Shown: positions 43,880-52,097 of the stretch, piece after piece
Position numbering within the stretch: position 1 is the first letter of the stretch
Layout: every line of letters begins with the position of its first letter
Source of the DNA: Chryseobacterium antibioticum
Lineage (GTDB): Bacteria; Bacteroidota; Bacteroidia; Flavobacteriales; Weeksellaceae
Length of the DNA: 64,000 nucleotides
Assembly (NCBI RefSeq): GCF_012927325.1
Contig: NZ_JABBGI010000013.1
Location: 62,001 to 126,000, forward strand
Reading direction: 5' to 3'
The notes under the pieces: model-generated
What the model was told of the DNA's origin: nothing
The model's database searches: none
Seen by the model: only the letters and a program-made list of their open reading frames with translations
Program-made: the position numbers and the translations under genes

Positions 43880-45043
43880 TTGGGAACGAGAAAGTCATTG
43901 TTATTATTTGCAGATTATTTTGATGCAACCACAGCAACAAGAAGAGTTGTAAATGCTTTAAATGAAAATTTTGATCAGCTGGAATTTGTCTATTGGGCAA
44001 GGCTGGGACATGAGAGAGAAATAAATGAAGAGATTTTTAAGAACATTCCTAAAAAAGTATATAAGGAAACAGCACCACCCAGAAGTTTTGGCGTGCTTGT
44101 GCAATTTGTGAAATATCAGATGTGGTTATTTAAAACCTTATTAGAGAAAAAGCCTAGTTTAGTTATTGCATTTACCTTTTATACAATTTTTCCGGCATTA
44201 TTTTACCGATTGTTTATCAATAGAAAATCTAAAGTGATATATGATCCTAGAGATTACGTAGCGGTTTCATATCGCGTAAATATTGTTATATCCTCTATTA
44301 TTAGATTTTTAGATAATTTGTGTATGAAATTTTCAGATTTCGTTATTTTTCCGGATAAGCAATATTTCTCTCACTACGGAATGTTTAAGCTACCGAAAAA
44401 TAAATACTTTGTTCTGCCGAATTCAGCTGAGGACGTATATAATCAGTTAGAAGATATTGATTTAGAAAAATTATATAACATTCCTGTTGAAAAACCTCTG
44501 ATACCCATATTGGGTTATTTTTCAGAAACACGTGGTAAAGAATTACTATTCAGAGCGATTCAGGATGAAAATTTGTCAGAGTTTCATTTTGTTTTTGCAG
44601 GGGACTTAAGAGACGAAAGTGAAATTAGTTTTTTAAATTCTAAAAAGAATGTAACATTTTTACCCAAGGTGCCGTATCTTCACGCATTAAAAATAATTCA
44701 AAAGTCAATTGTTGTACCGCAGCTTTATGATCCTAAATTATTAAATAATGTTTATGCTTTCCCTACTAAATATTTTGATTGCTTAATGGTTGAAACTCCA
44801 ATGATTGTTAGCTCAGGACAAAAAGACGTCTTAGAAGAAATAAAAAAGTATAATTTTGGGTTTGGTATAGAATATGATGATTATGACGGATTCGTGATGA
44901 TATTAAAAAAACTTTTAAAAAATGAACTGGTGGTTGATAAAAAGAGTTTAAGAACTTTCTTTTTAAACACCTATAACTATAATTTATATAAGCAAAAATT
45001 AGCAGATATATACAAAGATATATATGACAGCATTCCCCAATAA
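43880..45043 (+). CDS. Glycosyltransferase (GT-B fold, GT4-like)
   Basis: A 387-residue cytoplasmic or membrane-associated protein beginning at TTG (GTRKSLLLFADYF follows). Features of GT-B transferases are visible: an N-terminal domain with a hydrophobic patch around VIAFTFYTIFPALFYRLF, VIYDPRDYVAVSY, then a C-terminal domain starting IPILGYFSETRGKELLF, with VFAGDLRDE, and DCLMVETPMIVSSGQKDVLEE near the nucleotide-binding region. It would add one sugar of the repeat unit; donor unknown. It is isolated by gaps of 76 and 111 bases. Confidence 0.76.
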   Translation: MGTRKSLLLFADYFDATTATRRVVNALNENFDQLEFVYWARLGHEREINEEIFKNIPKKVYKETAPPRSFGVLVQFVKYQMWLFKTLLEKKPSLVIAFTFYTIFPALFYRLFINRKSKVIYDPRDYVAVSYRVNIVISSIIRFLDNLCMKFSDFVIFPDKQYFSHYGMFKLPKNKYFVLPNSAEDVYNQLEDIDLEKLYNIPVEKPLIPILGYFSETRGKELLFRAIQDENLSEFHFVFAGDLRDESEISFLNSKKNVTFLPKVPYLHALKIIQKSIVVPQLYDPKLLNNVYAFPTKYFDCLMVETPMIVSSGQKDVLEEIKKYNFGFGIEYDDYDGFVMILKKLLKNELVVDKKSLRTFFLNTYNYNLYKQKLADIYKDIYDSIPQ

Positions 45044-45129
45044 TTTTTGTATTAAAAAAACTTAAAATTAAAGAAGTTATAGAGATCTACATGGGAATTT
45101 TTAGTAGATAGAGTTCTGTAATAATTATT

Positions 45130-45137
45130 TAACTTTG
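45130..45137 (+). promoter_or_regulatory. Internal promoter candidate (TAACTTTG)
   Basis: TAACTTTG fits TAnnTTTG, 17 bases before the amidotransferase ATG, in a 111-base gap. It could start a second transcription unit for 45155-58017. The -33 element is not clear. Confidence 0.45.
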
Positions 45138-45154
45138 CAATTAAAATTCATAAA

Positions 45155-46300
45155 ATGAGTGAAAATAGAAATCCACAGGTTTGTGTAAACTGTATTATGG
45201 ATACCACTGATGAAACAATTATATTTGACGATAAAGGGGTATGTGACTATTGTGGAAATTATTATAACAATATTTTGCCAAACTGGCATCCTAATGAACA
45301 GGGTGAGCAGGAAATTCAAAAAGTTATCGATAAAATAAAAGCCGAAGGTAAAGGAAAAGATTATGATTGTATCATAGGTATTTCCGGTGGTTTGGATAGC
45401 TCGTACTTAGTGTATCTGGCCGTAGCAAAATGGGGGTTGAGACCAATGCTTTACCATGTGGATGCAGGATGGAATTCAGATGTTTCTACCAATAATATTA
45501 AAAATCTTGTAGACGGTTTAGGTTTAGACCTATATACGGATGTTATCAATTGGGAAGAGATGAAAGATCTTCAGAGAGCTTTTATAAAATCTCAGGTTCC
45601 GGATATTGATACTCCTCAGGATTTGGTGTTCTTCTCATCACTTTATAACTACTGTGCGAAAAACGGAATTAAATATATCTTAACCGGAGGGAACTTCTCT
45701 ACAGAATGTGTAAGAGAACCTCTTCATTGGGGAGCTTATTATCAAACCGATATGAAGTATGTAAATGACATTCATAAAAAGTTTGGTGAAAGAAAACTGA
45801 AGACTTTCCCAAGATGTGATATTTTTAAATATAAAATTCAATATAGATTGATCAATGGTGTCCGAGTGGTAAAACCTCTTGATCATACAAGATTTATCAA
45901 AAAAGAAGCTGAAGATCTTTTAGAAGAAAAGTTCGGATGGCAGAGATATCAGCACAAGCACCATGAATCAAGATTTACAAGATTCTACGAAGCATTCTGG
46001 TTACCAAGAAAATTTGGATTTGATAAAAGAAAAAATCACTTATCAAGTTTAGTTCTTACAGGTCAGCTGACAAGAGAAGCGGCTTTAGACAGAGTTTCAA
46101 GATCAGAGCTTCCTGAAGATGAATTAATGAAGGAATTTGAATATGTAGCTAAAAAACTTGACTTTACAGTGGATGAACTTTGGGGATATTTCAATGGTCC
46201 TAATAAAAGTTTCAAAGACTATAAAAATAATTATAAATTAATACAATTGGGAACTAAGGTTATGCAGTTGTTAGGTCTTGAAAAAAGAGCGTTTAAATAA
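45155..46300 (+). CDS. N-acetyl sugar amidotransferase (WbpG-like)
   Basis: A 381-residue PP-loop ATPase. Two CxxC pairs near the start (Cys10/Cys13 and Cys30/Cys33) probably bind zinc. The PP-loop is GISGGLDSSYL (about 75-85), and LTGGNFSTECVREPLHWGAYY follows. WbpG/PseA-type enzymes use ammonia delivered by HisH-HisF to turn an N-acetyl group on a nucleotide sugar into an acetamidino group. HisH and HisF paralogues follow at once, so the three form a module. The target is likely the 3-acetamido group of the diacetamido-uronate made by the WbpB/E/D-like enzymes. Confidence 0.88.
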   Translation: MSENRNPQVCVNCIMDTTDETIIFDDKGVCDYCGNYYNNILPNWHPNEQGEQEIQKVIDKIKAEGKGKDYDCIIGISGGLDSSYLVYLAVAKWGLRPMLYHVDAGWNSDVSTNNIKNLVDGLGLDLYTDVINWEEMKDLQRAFIKSQVPDIDTPQDLVFFSSLYNYCAKNGIKYILTGGNFSTECVREPLHWGAYYQTDMKYVNDIHKKFGERKLKTFPRCDIFKYKIQYRLINGVRVVKPLDHTRFIKKEAEDLLEEKFGWQRYQHKHHESRFTRFYEAFWLPRKFGFDKRKNHLSSLVLTGQLTREAALDRVSRSELPEDELMKEFEYVAKKLDFTVDELWGYFNGPNKSFKDYKNNYKLIQLGTKVMQLLGLEKRAFK

Positions 46301-46301
46301 T

Positions 46302-46919
46302 ATGGTTACAATTATCGATTATGGCGTTGGTAATATCAACGCTTTCCTGAATATATATAAACAGCTTAATATTCCGGCTACCACGGCAAAAACAGTTGAG
46401 GAACTGGATGGTGCAACAAAACTTATTCTTCCTGGAGTAGGACACTTTGATTATGCAATGCAGAGATTTACGGATTCCGGAATGAAAGAAAAAGTAAATG
46501 AGCTTGTTATTAATCAAAAAGTTCCAGTAGTGGGGGTATGCGTAGGTATGCAGATGATGGCAAAAGGAAGTGATGAAGGCAGTCTTCCCGGATTGGGGTG
46601 GATAGATGCGTACGTTCATAAATTTGATGCTTCACAGGTTTCTGCCAAACTGCCATTGCCACATATGGGGTGGAATGATATTGAGATTGTAAAAGACACC
46701 CCTCTACTTAAAGATTTGGAAGTAGATCCCAGATATTATTTTCTGCACAGTTATTACTTTAAGTGTAATGATCAGAATGACTCTATTGCAGAAACAAAAT
46801 ATGGAATAAATTTTACCAGTGCTGTCAATCATGATAACATTTTTGGAGCACAGTTCCACCCTGAAAAAAGCCACCATTTTGGAATCCAACTATTAAAGAA
46901 CTTTGCTGAAAGATGTTAA
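46302..46919 (+). CDS. hisH: HisH-like glutamine amidotransferase of the WbpG module
   Basis: The protein has 205 residues from the ATG at 46302, directly after the wbpG-like stop; the 46278 frame overlaps that gene. It is a class I glutamine amidotransferase: MVTIIDYGVGNINAF at the start, nucleophile Cys80 in VVGVCVGMQMM, and His186/Glu188 in QFHPEKS. It hydrolyses glutamine and channels ammonia to the HisF partner. No other his genes are present, which supports a role in sugar amidation and not histidine synthesis. It overlaps HisF by 7 bases. Confidence 0.9.
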   Translation: MVTIIDYGVGNINAFLNIYKQLNIPATTAKTVEELDGATKLILPGVGHFDYAMQRFTDSGMKEKVNELVINQKVPVVGVCVGMQMMAKGSDEGSLPGLGWIDAYVHKFDASQVSAKLPLPHMGWNDIEIVKDTPLLKDLEVDPRYYFLHSYYFKCNDQNDSIAETKYGINFTSAVNHDNIFGAQFHPEKSHHFGIQLLKNFAERC

Positions 46920-47683
46920 GACCAAGAATTATACCCTGCCTTTTGGTTCATGATAAAGGATTGGTAAAAACCGAACATTTCAAAAATCCAAGATATTTGG
47001 GTGACCCGATGAATGCCGTTAGAATTTTTAATGAAAAGGAAGTCGATGAACTTATTATTTTAGATATAGACGCTACCGTAGAAGGAAGAGGTCCCGATTT
47101 TAAAATGATTGAGAATTGGGCTGAAGAATGCAGAATGCCTTTGTGTTATGGAGGAGGCGTAACAACTGTAGAACAGGCACAGAGAATTTTTTCCTTAGGT
47201 GTAGAAAAAATAGCTTTCAGCGCCGGAGCAATTAATAATCCTGATATTATCAGAGAAATATCCGAAAAAGTTGGAAGCCAGAGCGTTGTTGTGGTTTTGG
47301 ATGTAAAAAAGAAATTATTTGGAGGATATGAGGTTTATACCCATAACGGAAAAAAAGCCACCGGAAAATCACCATTTGAATTAATTAAAAAGTTTGAACA
47401 GCTTGGGGCAGGCGAAATAGTAATTAATTCTATTGACAAAGACGGTGAAATGAAAGGGTATGATGTAAAACTTATAGAGGCCTCAAGAAATGAAACAACT
47501 TTACCGCTTACTGCAATAGGAGGAGCCGGTAAATTAGAAGATGTTGGTGAACTTATCAGTAAGTTTGGAATAATCGGAGCTGCGGCTGGAAGTTTATTTG
47601 TTTTTAAAGGAAAATTAAAGGCAGTGTTAATTAACTATCCTAATTTTATAGATAAAGAAAGTCTCATAAAAAAGTATTTTTAA
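46913..47683 (+). CDS. hisF: HisF-like protein of the WbpG module (Asp11 replaced)
   Basis: A 256-residue TIM-barrel HisF paralogue. RIIPCLLVHDKGLVKT aligns with the canonical start (RIIxCLDVxxGRVVKG), so position 11 is Leu where catalytic Asp11 is needed for histidine synthesis. Asp130 is kept (VVVVLD at 125-130). GGG at 80-82 and IGGAG bind phosphate in true HisF. The barrel would thus channel ammonia from HisH to WbpG without making the histidine intermediate. It overlaps hisH by 7 bases and ends 3 bases before the asparagine-synthetase-like gene. Confidence 0.9.
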   Translation: MLRPRIIPCLLVHDKGLVKTEHFKNPRYLGDPMNAVRIFNEKEVDELIILDIDATVEGRGPDFKMIENWAEECRMPLCYGGGVTTVEQAQRIFSLGVEKIAFSAGAINNPDIIREISEKVGSQSVVVVLDVKKKLFGGYEVYTHNGKKATGKSPFELIKKFEQLGAGEIVINSIDKDGEMKGYDVKLIEASRNETTLPLTAIGGAGKLEDVGELISKFGIIGAAAGSLFVFKGKLKAVLINYPNFIDKESLIKKYF

Positions 47684-47686
47684 TTA

Positions 47687-49498
47687 ATGTGCGGTATCGC
47701 TGGCTTAATATATAAAAATTCGACCATAGTATTAGAAGAGTCTCTAAAAAAAATGACAGATAAGATGTCACATAGAGGGCCTGATGCAGAAGGCTTATTT
47801 GTAAATCAAAATTTAGGACTTGGTCATAGAAGACTATCAATTATTGATGTCAGCGAATCGGCAAATCAGCCTTTTTTTTTAGATGACAAACATGTAATGG
47901 TTTTCAATGGGACTATTTACAACTATGTTGAAATTAGAGAAGAACTCATTCAACATGGCTACTTCTTTAAAACAACCTCAGATACCGAAGTTTTACTAGC
48001 ATCTTATGACTTTTGGGGTGAAAAATGTGTAACGAGATTTAACGGAATGTGGTCTTTCGCCATTTTTGATTTTAAGAAAAATATATTATTTTGTTCAAGA
48101 GATCGATTTGGGATCAAGCCTTTCTATTATTATACAGATAAAGAAAAATTTATTTTTGCTTCTGAAATAAAACCGATACTTGAAATTGAAAAAGTTGAAA
48201 AAGCAAATCTTCAGGTACTCTTACAGTTTTTAGTTATTAATGTTTCAGACCAAACGAATGAAACTTTTTTTGAAAATATTTTTAAGTTGCCCGGTTCTCA
48301 TAATCTTATTTATGATTTAGCTACCAATACATTTAATATTTACAGGTATTACGACATCCCTTACAAAGAAGAGATTTATAAGCTAAATTTGGAAGAATCA
48401 ATAGATCTTTTTGAAAAAGAGTTTGAAAATTCAGTAAAGCTGAGACTTCGTTCAGATGTAAAGATTGGTTCTGCATTAAGCGGAGGACTCGATAGTTCTT
48501 ACGTTGTATCAGTAGCTGCTAAAATTCTAAATAATTCAGATAATGATGAGAAATTTACTGCCATTACAGTAGGGTCCATAGATAATGATAATGATGAAAG
48601 TAGGCTAGCTAAGATTACTACAAGCACTTTAGGAGTTAATCATGACATTATAACACCGAAATCAGATGAATTCAAAGATACTTTTGAAGAAGTAATTTTC
48701 AAGCATGAAGAACCATTTGGAGGTATTTCAATTTATATGCAAAAGTTTTTAATGAAAGAGGCAAATAAATTAGGAATCAAAGTATTTCTTGGAGGGCAGG
48801 GTGCAGATGAAGTTTTGTTAGGCTATAGTAGATATACTGCTGCTTATTTAAGAAGTCATAATTTCTTTAATAAGGTGAAGTTTTTAAGAAATGTAAGAAG
48901 TCATTATAATATATCTATTGGTGAAGGTATCGCTACCTATTTTTATTTTTCCAATTTTTTCGTAAAAAAAGCACGTTTTAAAACAAGAGGAAGAATTTTA
49001 AAAAATAAGTACTTTAGTACAATCGATTTTTCAAAATCTAAAGACCTTACAAAATCATATAAAAATATATTTGAACTTCAAAAAAACGAAATCTTTTGGT
49101 GTCAATTGCCTGAACTTTTAAAATGGGAAGATAAAAACTCTATGGCTTATTCGATAGAATCAAGGCTGCCCTTTTTAGACTATAACCTTATTGAAACATG
49201 TCTTTCTATTAATAATAACTACAAAATAAGAGAAGGCTGGTCTAAATATATCCTTAGAAAAAATTTAGAGAAATTTTTGCCGGATGAAATTACATACAAC
49301 AAAAGAAAGATTGGTTTTGAACCTCCAGTCAAATATTGGTGGCCAAGATCTGAACAAATTTTAGAAGTTATTAATAACTCTAAAATTATAAAGGAAATTT
49401 CAAAAAAGAAATTTAATTTTATAGCAGATAGAGATTTGGAATGGAGACTTTATAACATTGCAGTCTGGGAAAGACTCTATAATATGAAAATAGAATAA
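47687..49498 (+). CDS. Glutamine-hydrolysing asparagine synthetase-like amidotransferase
   Basis: A 603-residue protein. The N-terminal class II glutaminase domain starts at MCGIAGLIYKN (nucleophile Cys2), with MSHRGPDAEG and LGHRRLSIID. The C-terminal synthetase domain holds the PP-loop SALSGGLDSSYVVS at about 262-275, and GGQGADEVLLGY. AsnB makes asparagine, but homologues in O-antigen clusters (WbpS of P. aeruginosa is an example from memory) convert a uronic acid to its amide. Position within the cluster favours the latter. Confidence 0.86.
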   Translation: MCGIAGLIYKNSTIVLEESLKKMTDKMSHRGPDAEGLFVNQNLGLGHRRLSIIDVSESANQPFFLDDKHVMVFNGTIYNYVEIREELIQHGYFFKTTSDTEVLLASYDFWGEKCVTRFNGMWSFAIFDFKKNILFCSRDRFGIKPFYYYTDKEKFIFASEIKPILEIEKVEKANLQVLLQFLVINVSDQTNETFFENIFKLPGSHNLIYDLATNTFNIYRYYDIPYKEEIYKLNLEESIDLFEKEFENSVKLRLRSDVKIGSALSGGLDSSYVVSVAAKILNNSDNDEKFTAITVGSIDNDNDESRLAKITTSTLGVNHDIITPKSDEFKDTFEEVIFKHEEPFGGISIYMQKFLMKEANKLGIKVFLGGQGADEVLLGYSRYTAAYLRSHNFFNKVKFLRNVRSHYNISIGEGIATYFYFSNFFVKKARFKTRGRILKNKYFSTIDFSKSKDLTKSYKNIFELQKNEIFWCQLPELLKWEDKNSMAYSIESRLPFLDYNLIETCLSINNNYKIREGWSKYILRKNLEKFLPDEITYNKRKIGFEPPVKYWWPRSEQILEVINNSKIIKEISKKKFNFIADRDLEWRLYNIAVWERLYNMKIE

Positions 49499-49509
49499 TA
49501 AAAACGCAT

Positions 49510-50544
49510 ATGCAGATTAAAGATAAAATACTTCTTATTACAGGAGGAACCGGTTCATTTGGAACTGCAGTCTTGAGAAAATTTATAAATACAGATTATT
49601 TTAAAGAAATCCGTATTTTTTCCAGGGATGAGAAAAAGCAGGATGATATGAGAAATCAATTTAAGAATGATAAATTGAAATTTTATATCGGTGATGTAAG
49701 AGATTATAAAAGCGTGGAACCTGCGACAAGAGGTGTAGATTATATTTTTCATGCAGCAGCATTGAAACAGGTGCCTTCTTGTGAGTTTTTCCCGATGCAG
49801 GCTGTAAAAACCAATGTTGAGGGAACACAGAATGTTATCGATGCAGCAGCTAGTAATAAGGTTAAAAAAGTAATTTGCTTAAGTACAGATAAAGCAGCTT
49901 ATCCTATCAATGCAATGGGGATTTCTAAAGCTATGATGGAAAAAGTAGCGGTAGCTGCCTCCAGAAATTTAGAGGAAACGGTTGTTTGTCTTACCAGATA
50001 TGGGAATGTAATGGCCTCAAGAGGATCCGTTATACCATTATTTATAAAACAAATCAAAAACGGAGGTGAAATTACAATCACAGATCCTAATATGACCAGA
50101 TTTTTAATGTCATTGGAAGAAGCTGTCGATTTAGTATTATTTGCATTTGAACATGGAAATCCCGGAGATTTGTTTGTTAATAAAGCGCCCGCAGGTACCA
50201 TAGGTGATCTGGCTCAGGCGTTAAAGGAAATGTTTAAAGCAGACAATCCTATAAAAATTATTGGAACCAGACACGGAGAAAAGTTATATGAGACTTTGTG
50301 TACCCGTGAAGAAATGATCAAAGCCGAGGATATGGGCAATTTCTACAGAATTCCTGCTGATAACAGAGACCTTAATTATGCCCAGTATTTTTCTGAAGGA
50401 GTAGAAGATATATCTAAAATAGAAGATTACCACTCTCATAATACACAACAACAGGATGTAGAAGGAATGAAAAATCTTTTATTGAAGCTTCCGCTAATAA
50501 GAAAAGAGGTTTTAGGAGAAGATATATTACAATATCCAGATTAA
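49510..50544 (+). CDS. capE: UDP-GlcNAc 4,6-dehydratase/5-epimerase (CapE/WbjB/FnlA)
   Basis: A 344-residue SDR enzyme. ITGGTGSFGTAVLRKF binds NADP, and the active segment from about residue 125 reads STDKAAYPINAMGISKAMME, with Met where SDR enzymes have Tyr, as in CapE. TRYGNVMASRGSVIPLF and the C-terminal GTRHGEKLYETLCTREEM are characteristic. It begins the UDP-L-FucNAc pathway, followed by CapF (50977) and CapG (53257). It is separate from the membrane dehydratase at 26164. Confidence 0.93.
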   Translation: MQIKDKILLITGGTGSFGTAVLRKFINTDYFKEIRIFSRDEKKQDDMRNQFKNDKLKFYIGDVRDYKSVEPATRGVDYIFHAAALKQVPSCEFFPMQAVKTNVEGTQNVIDAAASNKVKKVICLSTDKAAYPINAMGISKAMMEKVAVAASRNLEETVVCLTRYGNVMASRGSVIPLFIKQIKNGGEITITDPNMTRFLMSLEEAVDLVLFAFEHGNPGDLFVNKAPAGTIGDLAQALKEMFKADNPIKIIGTRHGEKLYETLCTREEMIKAEDMGNFYRIPADNRDLNYAQYFSEGVEDISKIEDYHSHNTQQQDVEGMKNLLLKLPLIRKEVLGEDILQYPD

Positions 50545-50552
50545 AAATAAAT

Positions 50553-50975
50553 ATGGCAATTCCGGAAATTTTTGAAGGTGGAAAGTATTCTGATGAAAGA
50601 GGGAACCTTATTTTTAATAATAATTTCAATGCTTCTGAAATTAAAAGGATGTACTGTATAGAAAATGCAGATACAGAATTTATACGAGGTTGGACCGGTC
50701 ATAAAATTGAGCAACGTTGGTTTTCAGTACTTCAAGGAAGTTTCGTGATCAGGCTGATCAAAATCGATAACTGGGAAAAGCCATCAAGAGTATCAAATGT
50801 TTTGACGTTTGATATTGATTCAGAAAAATTAAATGTTCTCCATGTACCCAAAGGATATGTAAGTGCTATCCAGGCAGGAGAAAAAGGTTCAAAACTATTA
50901 GTAATGGCAGATTATTCTTTAGGAGAAATAGATGATGATTTTCGTTTTCCTTTAGATTATTTTGAAAATTTATAA
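50553..50975 (+). CDS. Cupin-type sugar isomerase/epimerase-like protein (FdtA/WxcM family)
   Basis: A 140-residue single cupin. FEGGKYSDERGNLIFNNN and IENADTEFIRGWTGHKIEQRWFSVLQGSF match the FdtA/WxcM-like sugar 3,4-ketoisomerase family, and HVPKGYVSAIQAGEKGS forms the second cupin motif. It may isomerise a keto sugar between CapE and CapF, or be an accessory protein; L-FucNAc synthesis in other species does not require it. It is 8 bases after capE, and the capF ATG begins 1 base past its stop. Confidence 0.75.
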   Translation: MAIPEIFEGGKYSDERGNLIFNNNFNASEIKRMYCIENADTEFIRGWTGHKIEQRWFSVLQGSFVIRLIKIDNWEKPSRVSNVLTFDIDSEKLNVLHVPKGYVSAIQAGEKGSKLLVMADYSLGEIDDDFRFPLDYFENL

Positions 50976-50976
50976 G

Positions 50977-52095
50977 ATGAAAAGAATAGGAATTACAGGA
51001 CAGAATGGGTTTGTAGGCTCACATTTATACAATACCTTAGGTTTAAAACCTGATGAATTTGAAAGAATTGATTTTGAAAGACATTTTTTTGAAGATTCCG
51101 AGAAACTGGATAACTTTGTAAAACACTGTGATGTCATTGTGCATCTGGCAGCTATGAACCGGCATCCTGATCCTGAAGTAATTTTTAATAACAATATTGA
51201 GCTAGTGAAAACTTTAATAGGTTCACTGGAAAGAACAGAGTCCAAAGCACATATACTATTTTCATCATCTTCTCAGGAAGAGAAAGATAACTTGTACGGA
51301 AGATCTAAAAAAGAAGGAAGAGCACTTTTTGCAGAATGGGCCGGGAAATCCGGAGGTCATTTCACCGGATTAATTATACCTAATGTTTTTGGACCGTTTG
51401 GAAAGCCTAATTATAACTCCTTTATTGCCACGTTTTGTCATAAACTTACTCATGGTGAAACCCCTGTTATTGATAATGATGGCGAAGTAAAACTTATTTA
51501 TGTTGGAGAATTGGTTCAGGAAATTATTGAGAAAATCAAAACTGCTGAAACGAACAATTTATATGAAGTTCCACATACTTCAGAAAACAAAGTGTCAGAA
51601 GTTTTAGGTAAACTGGAGAAATATAGAGTCTTATATTTTGAAAATGGAGAAATCCCTGAACTGACAACAAAGTTTGATTTAAATCTTTTCAATACTTTCC
51701 GTTGTTATTTTGAGATTAAAGATCATTATCCCGTAAAGTTTACCCAACATATAGATCCAAGAGGTGCTTTTGTTGAAGTAATCAGACTGGGCATTGGTGG
51801 GCAGTGTTCATTTTCCACAACAGTTCCGGGAATTACACGTGGAAATCATTTTCATACCAGAAAAATAGAGAGATTTGCTGTAATAAAAGGAAAGGCATTA
51901 ATACAGCTCAGAAAAATTGATACACATGAAGTATTGGATTTTTATTTGGATGGAAATGAGCCGGCTTATGTAGATATGCCAATCTGGTATACCCATAATA
52001 TAAAGAATATTGGAGAAGAAGAATTGTATACCATTTTCTGGATCAACGAACCGTTTAATGCTGAAGATTCTGATACTTACTTTTTGGAAGTTTAA
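50977..52095 (+). CDS. capF: UDP-L-FucNAc pathway reductase with cupin domain (CapF/WbjC/FnlB)
   Basis: The protein has 372 residues from the ATG at 50977 (MKRIGITGQNGFVG; an earlier ATG at 50962 overlaps the cupin gene). The N-terminal SDR domain is followed by a cupin domain from about 245, with RGAFVEVIRL, VPGITRGNHFHTRKIERF and DMPIWYTHNIKN. CapF does 3-epimerisation in the cupin and 4-reduction in the SDR domain. It works between CapE and CapG. Confidence 0.92.
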   Translation: MKRIGITGQNGFVGSHLYNTLGLKPDEFERIDFERHFFEDSEKLDNFVKHCDVIVHLAAMNRHPDPEVIFNNNIELVKTLIGSLERTESKAHILFSSSSQEEKDNLYGRSKKEGRALFAEWAGKSGGHFTGLIIPNVFGPFGKPNYNSFIATFCHKLTHGETPVIDNDGEVKLIYVGELVQEIIEKIKTAETNNLYEVPHTSENKVSEVLGKLEKYRVLYFENGEIPELTTKFDLNLFNTFRCYFEIKDHYPVKFTQHIDPRGAFVEVIRLGIGGQCSFSTTVPGITRGNHFHTRKIERFAVIKGKALIQLRKIDTHEVLDFYLDGNEPAYVDMPIWYTHNIKNIGEEELYTIFWINEPFNAEDSDTYFLEV

Positions 52096-52097
52096 AT

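Noticed and set aside
46302..47683. Histidine biosynthesis operon
   Set aside because: No other his genes are near, catalytic Asp11 of HisF is replaced, and a WbpG-like gene precedes.
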